Shown here in pieces: positions 53,782 to 64,000 of a stretch of DNA of 64,000 bases. Under the pieces are notes generated by a model. The model searched no databases and was not told the origin of the DNA. It saw only the letters and a list, made by a program, of their open reading frames with translations. Origin of the DNA: Erodium maritimum (Eukaryota > Streptophyta > Magnoliopsida > Geraniales > Geraniaceae); NCBI GenBank assembly GCA_963921825.1, contig OY997588.1, positions 5,904,001 to 5,968,000 of the forward strand, given 5' to 3'. Position 1 is the first letter of the stretch, and each line of letters starts with the position of its first letter. The position numbers and the translations under genes were made by a program.

Positions 53782-54861
53782 ATGGCTAAATTGGTGGTGA
53801 TTTTTGATTTTGACAAGACGATCCTCGACTGCGATAGCGATAATTGGGTCGTTGACCATATGGGTTTGGGCCATTTGTTCAATACCCTCCTCTCCACCCT
53901 CCCTTGGAACTCTGTCATGGTCTCTACACCCTCCATTGATTGACTTTTTGAAGAAAAAAAAGGTAATTTTTATATGGGTTTTGAGTTTTGAATTCTGGGT
54001 TTTCAGGACAAGATGATGATGGAGCTTCACTCGAGAGGGAAGACGATCATGGACATTGCAGATTGTCTCGAAAAAGCTCCACTTCACCCTAAGATCATCT
54101 CTGCAATTCAATCAGCTCATGCTTCTGGGTAGGTTTTATTTTTCTCTACTTGGCTGATCGAGGCTGTTCTTTGTAGTGACGATGAGTTTAGTTTTGCAGG
54201 TGTGATCTAAGGATTGTGAGTGATGCCAATGTCTTCTTCATCGAGACGATCCTGAAACATCATGGTGTTTTGAACTGTTTCTCTGAGATCACCACCAACC
54301 CAAGCTCTGTTGATGGCCATGGCAGGCTCAGGATCTTACCCTACCATGATCCCTTCAGCTCATCTCCTCATCACTGCCCCATTTGTCCTCCCAACATGTG
54401 CAAGGTGAAGGTTTGATCCTTAAACTACACAAATCCTAGTATGTACCATAACCCAGTTCTGATGTTTGTGGTAGGGTCTGGTGATGGAGAGGGTTCAAGC
54501 ATCACTGTCCCAAGAGGAGAGACATGTGATCATCTATGTGGGAGATGGAGAAGCTGATTTCTGTGCGGGTTCGAAGCTCGGGGAAGGAGATTTCGTAATG
54601 CCCAGGAAGAACTTCCCCATCTGGGAAGCTATCTCCGAGAACCCGAGTCGTGTGAAAGCTAAGGTTTGTGAATGGAGCCAAGGGCATGAATTGGAGACTG
54701 TCCTGCTGGAACTGATAAGCAGAGTATCAATCTCCACAGAAGAAATCTGCGGTACAACAATGGCTGATCAATTGGTTAGTCCACTTGTTCACTGCAAGTT
54801 CCAGACAAGCTCAATCTCTTCCCTCAATGGTTTCACAGATACTCTCCCAGTTCATCACTAG
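53782..54861 (+). CDS. HAD-family phosphatase, thiamine phosphate phosphatase-like
   Basis: Soluble PHOSPHO1-like phosphatase of the haloacid dehalogenase superfamily. Four exons join in frame to 283 residues: 53782-53919, 54007-54128, 54200-54404 and 54475-54861. Motif I is DFDKT (residues 9-13, nucleophile Asp9 and acid/base Asp11). Motif II is in IVSDAN. The metal-binding motif is VGDGEADFC. The cysteine-bearing ILPYHDPF...CPICPPNMCKG block is typical of this plant group. The best remembered relative is Arabidopsis At4g29530, annotated as thiamine phosphate phosphatase-like. The related pyrophosphatase/PEPC phosphatase group (At1g17710) is a close alternative, so the natural substrate is uncertain. 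The start follows GAAGAAGAAG. It is tail to tail with the NDL gene, with 193 bp between stop codons. Confidence 0.9.
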
Positions 54862-55054
54862 TTTCGATACCACAATGTGTACCCATTTTATTTGCTTGTC
54901 TTGTGTAAACAATCATTTCGAGGATTTACAGAAGCTCGACTCACCTAAAAGTTTCTCTTATATCTATATAACCTACACCTCAGTCATCCAATCAAAAGAT
55001 TATGAGCAAATCACTGAATGGAAGAAAAAAAATTACCCTTCCTTGCAGCTCCAA

Positions 55055-58000
55055 CTAAACATCAGGATAGGTCCTTGTTTTTATCGGTTTTAGCTTTAGT
55101 CCCATGCTTTCTGGGGAGAGAAGCTCTGCAGAGATGCAAGATGGACTCAATGGACTTCTCGGACTCACACTTAGCTTGGGTGGTCTGTGTAAGCCGTATC
55201 CCATGAGAAAGTACTCAAGTGGTATTAACATGGCACTTGGCTGCTCCTCGGTCACCATTGACCCACATGCCTGAACCTGTAAATGAAGTACTCGTTAAGA
55301 CCTAAGATTTTACATCTTGAAGGTAAGGTATGGATGTTTGTTATATACCTCAACTAAGGCACTGTATCTTCGGTCTAGTTTTGAAGTCATGTGCAGAGCC
55401 TCGTCGTGGAATGGAGAATTTTCCCCGATGAAAATTAGTGAACGGCAATTTAGTTTCTTCAGTCCTTCACTTATGTCTGATCTCCTGAAAGATGAGAAGA
55501 CTTCATTTCAGAATTTGTATGTATACAAACCAATTAGAGTTTTTAAGGTTATGCAGAAGAGTTTTACCTGTTAATGGCTTCAAGAAACTGCCAAACATTC
55601 GAACACTGCCTCTCATCCAGGAACTGTCATAAAAATAGACACAATGTAGGTATTAAGACAAGCCTGTGATTAACTCTTGACAATGAGCTTTATTTAGCAG
55701 AGATGATTCACATGTATTATAAAATAAAAAAATAAACAAGTCGTGAAGATGAAGAACTTACTCTTCTGCATGCCACCACTATATCTGACTCTGGTATTTG
55801 AAGACTACCACAAACTTCCTGCCATCAGGCCCATCACAATTAACAATTCATTTTCTCAATCAACTAATATAATAATCAGAATATGAACATTAAGAACGGC
55901 TATACCTTGCTGAAGTATCGCTTAATCAGTAACTCCTTCACCACTCCACACATGCCATAGAAGTAGAGTAAATTTGACAGAACCTGCAGATTACATTTGA
56001 AGTGAGATGTAAGAACAAGATCTTATTTAACATCCAATACATGACAGTGATCGAATGATTCGGAAAGCAAACCTTATTACACAACCACTCAGTCCAAGAG
56101 GGTGCTTTACATAGGGGTGAAACAAGAATCAAACCAACAACTCGTTGCCTATATTTCAACTGTTACCAAATATGAAACAGCCAAGATCAGTAAATCCCAG
56201 TAATACAAGATAGCAATAAGGAGACATTATAAGTTATGTGCATTATAACCGAATCTTGCTTGTCCAACTGGTCAAACACTTTTTGGGTCTTGGGTTCAAG
56301 TCCCAGCCTCTCTCTATCCAGCCCTTGTTGGGCTTCTGTCAAGGTGGGGGTCAAGAATTTAGTCTACATAAGTAAGGTCTTGAGCCCAAATTGCTTTGAT
56401 ACACCTGCTTTAGTAGATCAAAATAAAATTATGTGCATTATACCAAAGGAGACAACTTACAGCGAATAGGGTAAGAATGTACGCTCCAGCTGTAACCCCC
56501 ATACACATCACTGCCCCAAGTCTATAAAAAAAATATGTATCAGGTTGCTACTTTTTTTTCTTTTCCAAGTAAAGTTAAACAATGAACATGATACTGACAA
56601 TGACTACTTTGGCCTTTTTCTTGCTGAGTAGGTGTAGTGTCTATAAAAATCCTTATCAACCAACTAGGCAGAAACTTAACCAGCCAAAGTAAGCCCGCAT
56701 AGAATGTAATAAAATCATTAACAATGTCTTTAGTGAGAAGAAAACTACTCTTCAAGACAATGCCTACCCCACTGAGAGCTGATAAACATAGTGAATAAAA
56801 TTTGCTGTTATAACTTACTTACCCGAAGTAGTTGAGGACCTCCACTATCTGATCTGCCAAGTCATCAACTGAAAGCACGGGTTTATTAGGGCTAACCGCA
56901 ACGGCTCCAAACTACAATATTCTTGAAGGAAACACCAAATAAGAAATTGTGTGAATTATAAACTTTAAATGCTGAAAAAGTTGCCAAGTTACAGACCTCG
57001 TGCCCGGGAGGACTAATATGGTATATGCAAAAGTTGTGGAGCAGCAAGGAACAAACTTCTGGACAGAAGAATAATCCTTGAAAACATGACATATCTGCTT
57101 GATTACACATAGAGAGACAACAGTTAAAAATATATTATTTAAAGCCAGAGCAAATTATGATCCTCCGAATGTAAGGATGTTAGCAAATTTTCATTCAAAG
57201 CATAAAAATCATAAGAACACATGTTTTTATCCTATATAGTTTAAGAGTTTTTTTTTCCATGTAAAACTCAAAGCAATCTTATATCCTGACACGGTTAATA
57301 CTTAAAACTATAATAGCAGCTAGAATAGAATGTAACCTTGATAAATAAATAATAACCGTGTGATATCAAACATTTGACAAATTACCTGAATTTTCAGGTG
57401 AAAGAAAAGGGGAAACATTAAAATATTAAATCTTATTCGACTTACAATTTGCAGCTAAATCAGGGTATGTAATAAGAGCTGGCTTGTCCTCATCTCCATA
57501 CACAGAAACAGATATAGGCCCAAAACTTGTTTCGATGAAATGCTCCTGAAGGCAACCATGTGCATCAGAACAATATCCAGATAGATACATCATCAACTAC
57601 TAACAAATAAGACCTAGTTTACAAACATGATACCTTAATAAGGAAAACTAACTATTTTGCTTGTATAGTTAGTTAAGCTTATTCCGATTTTATACAAAAT
57701 GATCTATGAGGTTGTTCACTCGCTAAACATAAGCCTGAGCCTTTTCAATTACTAATTAGAGCTTCTTTGTCATGTAAAAGAGATGCAAAGTGATTTGCCG
57801 AAATATGTTTCAGTGCCAACTTAAAGACTAAAGGGAACATTACAACGAAGAGAACTAATAGGTTTGATGAATCCAATTCACTTGACCCCAAAACAACCAT
57901 GAAACAGCTGTGAAGTCATATCATACAATTGAATTCACCAAACTCACAATCTGAAGCAACAAAAAAGTACTGTTCAAAATATTACTATTTTGATCTGCAA

Positions 58001-58449
58001 ACTATTCAAATTATTGAAATGGATCATTACAAAAATAGCACAGCCGACAACAAGATGCAAATCTAGCTCCATATTTGAATAGGGTATAATGCAGGCACGA
58101 AATTTGGACCAGAGTAGCTACCAAAATTACAATAATTCATCCAAATAAAGCCATAAGCTGTTTGGTTCCCGAGAAAAATAAACGAGTGTAAGAAACTGCG
58201 CACATCCAATTCAACTCATCCAAATAGAACTCTCCCACAATGGAAATTTCCAGTTCCCTAAATAACATCAACATTGGAGGAAGAAGAAAAAAACACGTTT
58301 CCTTTCTCTCTTTTCACCTCATTTTCTCGGAAACCAAACAGAACCATCAGGCACAGGACATACATGCTTAATAATTGAAATGCAGGTACCTTTCCACCAA
58401 ATAAGTGCGCCTCCATATCAACCGACACGGAATCGCTTGAATCCGCCAT
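55055..58449 (-). CDS. NDL: NDL protein (N-myc downregulated-like), NDR family
   Basis: Alpha/beta-hydrolase-fold protein without a known enzymatic activity. In Arabidopsis, NDL proteins bind the G-protein beta subunit AGB1 and modulate auxin transport in roots. Eleven exons join in frame to 347 residues: 58449-58390, 57545-57446, 57094-56997, 56911-56823, 56521-56461, 56159-56073, 55983-55906, 55818-55762, 55623-55568, 55484-55349 and 55276-55055. Landmarks: [85 protein letters not shown] and [14 protein letters not shown]. Length equals that of Arabidopsis NDL1. Which of NDL1 to 3 it matches best was not resolved. A SINE sits in intron 5. The gene looks intact. Confidence 0.94.
56234..56442 (+). 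mobile_element. tRNA-derived SINE in NDL intron 5
   Basis: The 14-bp sequence TTATGTGCATTATA flanks the element perfectly (56234-56247 and 56429-56442). The head carries an A-box-like TGTCCAACTGG (56261-56271) and a B box GGTTCAAGTCC (56293-56303). The 3' end is A-rich (ATCAAAATAAAA). It lies antisense to NDL transcription between exons 6 and 5. The perfect duplication points to a recent insertion. Confidence 0.85.
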
Positions 58450-58900
58450 TTCCCCTTTCTCGGAGCTCTCTGCTTCTCTCGCAACACGCACACACTCTGT
58501 ATTCGAAGAGACGCGATGGGGGTTTAAGCTTCCATGGCTGCCTTGTATATATAGTGACAGACAAAAACGTCAGATCTCTCTCTCTCTCTGGTCTGCGCGG
58601 TGGAGTCACGGACGCTCCATTTGAAGGAGGTCAGCTCACGAGAGTGATGCGTATTGCGTACTGATTCGCTAACTCTAGTTAGAATTTAACCATCCTTAGC
58701 TAGGAGGTCAGCAATTTTTGCTTGAAATTACTATATTATCCTTGTAGTAATTAAAAGCAAATAATATTATGAAGCAATACAGATATCTCTTTCCATTTAA
58801 GTTGGTAAATGTCATTACCAATCACTCCACACTCTGGCGAACTTAGTGTTTTTATTCGAATTTAGATTGTGTTTAAAATCATTCTATATTAGTTGTTGTA
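58450..58900 (-). promoter_or_regulatory. NDL promoter and leader
   Basis: Upstream of the minus-strand start codon. A GA/CT microsatellite-like run lies at 58578-58590, and a minus-strand TATATATA stretch at about 58544-58552 may be the core promoter. Beyond 58650 the DNA is AT-rich without a recognised feature. Confidence 0.45.
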
Positions 58901-58903
58901 ATT

Positions 58904-59622
58904 AATATTTATTAAATGCATTATAGAATATCCAAAATCTAATTGTCAGCTTTCGTTTTTGGCGGCGGCTCTTCTTTTCTTTTCTCTTCTGGTCCACTGA
59001 TTCTTATGGCTTACTTTAGGTATTTTCGTTCAGTACATGTGGTGTGTTCATCTTTTTTGGATTTTCGTCGACAAATCCCTCGATTCGATTTGGTCGTCTT
59101 TTTCTCTTTTTTGCAGGGCCTAAAGTCGCGATTACTATGTAACTGTTCTCCGGCAGGTTGTGAGGCCATGGGTGTCGTTGGGTGAGCATCCGGTGGCTTA
59201 CTTATACTATGGCTTGGGAAGCAACATCAACGTGAAAGATCCTTGAAGCGGTAACCACAGGCTTTGATGATCGTTCGACGTCGCTGAGGAGCAGCGGCCC
59301 GCTCTGTGATCCTACCCACATCTCCTAGAGTACATCTCGGATTCCTCCGAGTTGAGGCAGAAGACGTGCCAGATGCGTACCTACATCTGAAGAGGGGTGA
59401 ATCTCCTATGTATACACATAGGATAGTCATACATTGAAAGTCGTTCTTATGTGTTCCATTACATCTCAACGTTGCGATGAAAAGCGGCTATCTGTGTTTC
59501 AGAGTTAATGTCTCGGATCTTACAAGATTTGAGAATATGTGTAATCCTTCTCTGTGTTTTTCCATATGTTATTCGAAATAAAGATGACTCTTTGTATGCT
59601 CAAAAAAAATATTTATTACATG
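58904..59622 (+). mobile_element. Small non-coding retroposon with 15-bp duplication
   Basis: AATATTTATTAAATG (58904-58918) and AATATTTATTACATG (59608-59622) bracket about 690 bp that ends AATAAAGATGACTCTTTG...CTC followed by an A-run. The duplication (14 of 15 match) and tail show target-primed insertion. The interior is GC-richer than the flanks and has only broken frames. It may be an internally deleted LINE-like element or a retroposed RNA. Its source was not identified. Confidence 0.6.
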
Positions 59623-60560
59623 TGAGTCAAGCTATTTTCTAAGAAACGCATTTTGTGTATCTCTTCCATCCCGAGTACAAGCAGGAGTCCGTAGGGTTTC
59701 AAATGAAACTGGTACGTAGTTGTCGTCATTTTCTCGTAATCGGGTGAGGGTATATCTTCATCCCCAATCCGTCTTCAATCCTTGGATTGGTCTTACAGTG
59801 GAACCACATGTCAAGAGATTTATTTTCCATCCAGGGAAGGATGAGCGCGGTGTCGCGCGATGTGACGAAGATGAAGATGATGGGGTCATCATGGTATTGA
59901 GTATCGACAGTCCCGGGCATAGACGATGTTCGCTATCAGTTTGCCCTAGCCGACCGACTTCTCTCTAAGAGCCGCTTCAATCCAAGGCCTATGTGTGGTC
60001 TCATGACGGAAATATGAGACATCAAAGGTTTGGTAGTGCCAGCCAAGACGGACCAACGATGTAGATTTGCACCTCACCTTCCTTGTCTCTCTAACCTTTT
60101 CCTTCGTCTCCGTCCAAATATCGGCCACCGAGAAATCGTTTCCTTTGCCCAAAAATCGATGTCGTTTCCTCTGCCCAGAAATCGATCTCAACCCGCGTTG
60201 CTCCTCGCTTTTGTACTAGGACACGAAGGCCTCGCTCGAGGATTTCGGGTTTCGTTGTCGAGAAATTGGGACCATCAAAAGCTCGAATCCGGATTTGGGG
60301 AAGGCTCGAGACAATTTAGGAAAGGTCCGCCGGAGGGTAAGGTTCGGCGATGGGGTGTTGTCGTTCTTCGTCTTTTCTCTCTTTTCTTCTGGTTGTGGGG
60401 ATGGGTTTCAGAAGGCACGAAGAACTCCACCGCACCAGGCCGTCGTTGAAGAACTTCGCCCGTGCTCGCCAGAGAATCTCATATTTGGTTGAGGACTTTA
60501 GCGAAGAAGGTCGCGAAGAAGACGTGATACATATCCAGTTTCTTTTTTTTTTTAATTAAA
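59623..60560. other. GC-richer block, not identified
   Basis: Contains several frames of 60-140 codons on the plus strand (for example 60030-60449), none with a recognised domain. Composition suggests a repeat or pseudogene relic. No boundary was found. Confidence 0.3.
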
Positions 60561-61000
60561 ATTTTCATAAATATGTACAAAAATAAAAACTGTAAAACAA
60601 ATTAATAAATTACTTTGAAAATAAATAAAAATTAGGAAATATATATATAAAGAAAATAATGAAAATTTAAAAAAACAAAAAAAAATATGTAATTTTAAAA
60701 ATAAACAAGAAAAAATAATCTTTTATTGAAATTTTATGATAAATACAATTTTTAATTACTGAAAAATAAAAATTAAATACATATTAATCAAAATATAAAA
60801 ATTATATATATAAATTTAAAAGTAATTAAAAATATACATTTTGTAAAAATATTTTTTAATTTTTTTATTAATAATTTAAGAAATAAATAAAATAATAATT
60901 ATAAATATAAATATAAATATTTTAATAAATAAATGATATTATTAATATCTAATAATGAATTATTAAAGAATTAATAATCAGAAGGGTAAAATAGTTTTTA
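60561..61000. repeat. AT-rich low-complexity tract
   Basis: About 440 bp made almost wholly of A and T, with AAATAAA-type and TATA-type words repeated irregularly. No coding capacity. Confidence 0.7.
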
Positions 61001-61244
61001 AACTTATAAGACAATTTCATTTGAAATGTCAAAGGGTAAAACTGTCATTCCACATAATTCTGTTAGTTTTTAAACCCCAAGTGCTCAAAACGTCCGTGGA
61101 CCGAATATTAGGATACCAAAATGTAATAAAAATATCATAAGGGTACCAAAACGTCTATGGACCGAACATAGGGGTACCATAATGTATATGTATTTAACCC
61201 TAAAAATTAAAAATAGAAGAAGGTGTTATTAAGTGAGAATGAAG

Positions 61245-62001
61245 CATACCTCAATATATACAAAGGCCTAGGTTTCCATTGAAGCCGCCATCATATAACC
61301 GTCATCGTGCCCGTCTCCAATCACCACGAGATTGATTGTGAGTCCCCTCTTCTCTTTATTTATTTATTGTAGTGCTCTCCTCTGCGCATCCACAATTCAA
61401 CAGTGTTGTATCAGAAGGATGTCGTATCGATGACGAACTACGACCCTCTGTTGCGGTGGTGTCCTCTTCTACGCATCCATAATTCGGCGTTGTTGTATCG
61501 GAAGGATGGTGCATCAGCGGCGTTCTGCGACTCTCTATTACGGTGTTGCTCGCATTTTTCGTGTTAGCCTCTCATGTCTCGAGTGGGGACACGTTCGACG
61601 ATATAGTCGGAAAAAATCAAACGAACCAGGCGAGGAATGCTATACAGCCTCGCCAAACCCAATGAGTAAGTAAGGATTCAGAGATTTTTACCGGGAGGTA
61701 TCCCTGAATCATACATATCCCGATCAGACTATCATGTTCAAGTTCGGTTGCTCACATGATGTAAAGAGTCCTTTGAAAGCAGAGATCAAGTAGCGTTTAG
61801 GCACAACTTTGAGTGGTTCTTGCCAATTTGAACCTTTTGGATTTTATTTCTGTTCTAGTTTTCCTATTTTAGTCATGCTTGTTGTAACCACAACCGTTTT
61901 TTATTGGATTGTTCATATCTAAAGGTTATTAGATCACTATTCTTATAAGGGCTATAACCATTGCATTGACTTCTTATTCTAAAAAAACATACATCAATTT
62001 A
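61245..62001 (+). mobile_element. Possible small retroposon
   Basis: CATACCTCAATATA (61245-61258) and CATACATCAATTTA (61988-62001) agree at 12 of 14 bases, and an A7 run precedes the right copy. The 730-bp interior is non-coding and contains a tandem duplication of about 86 bp (61370-61455 and 61456-61541). It looks like an older target-primed insertion, but the source family is unknown. Confidence 0.45.
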
Positions 62002-63042
62002 AGTATACATAAATATTCACAAAATTAATACTAAATATTGTTCATGGACAAAAAAAAATCACTTTATGATCATATAAAATACTATTGAATTAAATTAATG
62101 GTAATTGAAGAAATGATGTGTAGAATTGTTTTTGAAGGCATGGATCTTGGGATCTTTGATTCCGATATCTGTTGGTAGTTGAAACCATAGCAACCAACCA
62201 ACGGCAAAAACAAAACAAAAATGTTCATATGGGCAAGAGATTGTCAACGAAAATCATGCATGCTTGCTTACTTGTCACGTATTATTCGCGTGCGTGGGGC
62301 TCGCGAGTTTGACTTTCAGTTCTCGGACATAACATCGTTATTTAAGAAGCCAAACGCACGTGTTATAATTTTTATTACAGATCTAAAATGATTCTCCATG
62401 TGCCACTAAACTTGACGTGTATGTCTTAACTCTTTTTCCTCTTTTTTATAGGACTCAGAGGTGTAGTTCCCAAAATAATTATTTTTTGCATATAGTATTT
62501 GGTGCTTCGACTCGAATTCAAAAGAATTGTATTTTTATTCTAAAAACAGTACCAAACCTTATATACAAATTGACGAGGCATGATTTTGCGGGATATGACA
62601 TAATATATTAGAGTTGACGACTTAGTTGAGCCTCTCTTAACACACCATGTGTTTAATGTGTATTACAAAAATGGGGAAAAAATGAATTTGGATGAATCTC
62701 ATCGGTTTATATGTGTGTAAGATTCTGACGAGTTTTGATTTATTGGAACTTGAATGATAAACAAGTCAAACTCGATTTATTATCATGATATTCGATTGAA
62801 TTATAATCTAGTTTATTAAAACTTTATGTAATTATTTGAATTGTATTATTATCATATAAATTAGTGATTTTTTATAACTAAAAGAGTTAAATATCGAAAA
62901 TTACACTTAAGTATTGGTCACACGATTTTGTTACTAAAAATGGACGGAGTGTCCGATTCCGTTAGTCATGTGACCTTAAGTGTCACATAATAGATGTTAA
63001 AATGGCGTTTTCCTTAAGTATTTGACCTTTGTACATTTTATT
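62002..63042. other. Intergenic, nothing recognised
   Basis: AT-rich DNA with short spurious frames only. No gene or repeat could be supported. Confidence 0.4.
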
Positions 63043-63976
63043 AGAAATATTAGGGGTGTGTCGAAAAATCCGAAATCCGGAAAAATAACCGAATCCGGAC
63101 AAATCCAGTCCGGAAATTAACCGACTCGGATATAATCGGACAAAAAATCTCGTCCGGAATTCAGATATCCGGATGATACGGATCCGGATACGGATCCATT
63201 ACTTGAAATCCGCCGGATTCCGGATAAAATCCGGACCGGTCCAATTCAAGAGCAGTCCCATCTATATTGGTGAAACTCAACAACTGCATCAAGTCCATTC
63301 GTAGAAACTAAAATCGTGGAATGACCAATCCTTAAACCTAACGTGCCTATTCGTTTCCCCAATCTTCTTCGCCGATTTTCTTTGGATACTTTTCCCTTTT
63401 CTCTCGCTCCATCTCCTTATTATTTATATTTCCCCAATTTCCTCTCTACTATCTCACAAATAGGATCCATGTCCAAACCTTAGAGAGGTCATGAACATGA
63501 GCCACACAAAGGACTTCATATTGAGGAGAGATCGGAGTAAGTTCTCCTCTCTGCAACTTTGATTTTTTGACATGTAGATGAAGGCATTCTGAATGCCAGA
63601 TGAGAAGAAATGGATGCCTAGTGATATTTTTATAATTGTATTTTAATTTTAAATGTAAGAAAATAAGATTGTCCAGATGTATGTAAGTTTTCAATGTTGA
63701 CATGATAACTGAAATATACTAGTGTAAGAATTAGGTAGCAATTGGATGATAGTATCTTGTAAAACTTGTAACTGCACTGGAAAATGGGCTCAAAACAGTG
63801 ATCTCATTGAGGTCCGGATAAAATCCGGACCCAGTCCGGACCGATCCGAATCCGGAATTTTATACTTAATTCGGACTGGTTATGGACATCAATATTTGAG
63901 ATCCGGATGATCCTGACCGGATATTTTAATGGGCTACGGATTGGGTATCCGGTCTGGTTACACCCCTAAGAAATAT
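63043..63976. mobile_element. Non-autonomous hAT element with TCCGGA subterminal repeats
   Basis: Spans 63051-63968 (918 bp). The 8-bp duplication AGAAATAT is perfect (63043-63050 and 63969-63976). Terminal inverted repeats start TAGGGGTGTGTCG on the left and TAGGGGTGTAACC in reverse on the right. About 190 bp at the left end and 160 bp at the right end are packed with TCCGGA or ATCCGGAT words in both orientations, as expected for transposase-binding subterminal sites in hAT elements. The middle is AT-rich and non-coding. The intact duplication suggests a young insertion. Confidence 0.88.
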
Positions 63977-64000
63977 TATCATTGTACCCTCATTATTGTT

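Noticed and set aside
1-64000. CRISPR arrays, operons, bacterial transfer or organelle insertion
   Set aside because: No evenly spaced direct repeats with unique spacers and no bacterial gene layout. All genes are spliced or typical plant nuclear genes.

Overview
This is a stretch of plant nuclear DNA, most likely from a eudicot. The evidence is a spliced GH32 gene with the plant 9-nt mini-exon, a CBL10-type calcium sensor, an ATH1-type BELL homeobox gene, an LBD gene, an AT-rich intergenic background, and typical plant LINE, SINE, MITE, hAT and PIF/Harbinger debris. I cannot name the species. Gene models were assembled by hand from splice sites and remembered family sequences; no search was run.

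Layout. 0.86-3.53 kb (-): cell-wall-type GH32 enzyme, complete in 7 exons, with fructan-exohydrolase-like specificity residues. 4-11.8 kb: transposon-rich block with a LINE ORF1 relic, a tRNA-derived SINE, a second ORF1 relic and an ORF1-only LINE-like element that still carries a 649-codon ORF. 12.06-13.40 kb (+): intronless sphingolipid delta-8 desaturase. 14.03-14.62 kb (+): LBD27-like LOB-domain factor. 15.6-15.9 kb: long-TIR MITE. 19.27-20.05 kb (-): NHL13-like LEA_2 protein. 20.7-23.9 kb: LINE RT relic, subterminal-repeat module and a PIF-type MITE. 27.12-27.92 kb (-): DUF4408/DUF761 protein. 28.4-30.6 kb: LTR fossil and a PIF/Harbinger transposase relic. 31.38-39.63 kb (-): CBL10 calcium sensor in 9 exons, with an opposite-strand hAT-derived gene in its large intron. 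40.0-42.4 kb: a second ORF1-only element with perfect 13-bp duplications. 43.8-46.3 kb: two PIF/Harbinger accessory-gene relics. 49.6-52.4 kb (+): ATH1-like BELL homeobox gene with upstream ORFs. 53.8-54.9 kb (+): HAD phosphatase of the thiamine-phosphate-phosphatase-like group. 55.06-58.45 kb (-): NDL (N-myc downregulated-like) gene in 11 exons, tail to tail with the phosphatase. 58.9-64 kb: two small retroposons, AT-rich DNA and a 918-bp non-autonomous hAT element.

The host genes are not an operon or pathway. CBL10 beside ATH1 matches the neighbourhood I remember from Arabidopsis (At4g33000 and At4g32980), so this looks like old microsynteny loosened by transposons. Several host genes act at membranes or in stress signalling (CBL10, SLD, NHL13, NDL), but I see no sign that they are co-regulated.

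The most unusual signal is a set of LINE-like elements that have target-site duplications and A-rich tails but encode only a gag-like ORF1 (DUF4283 plus CCHC knuckle) and no reverse transcriptase. They resemble plant counterparts of mammalian half-L1 elements.
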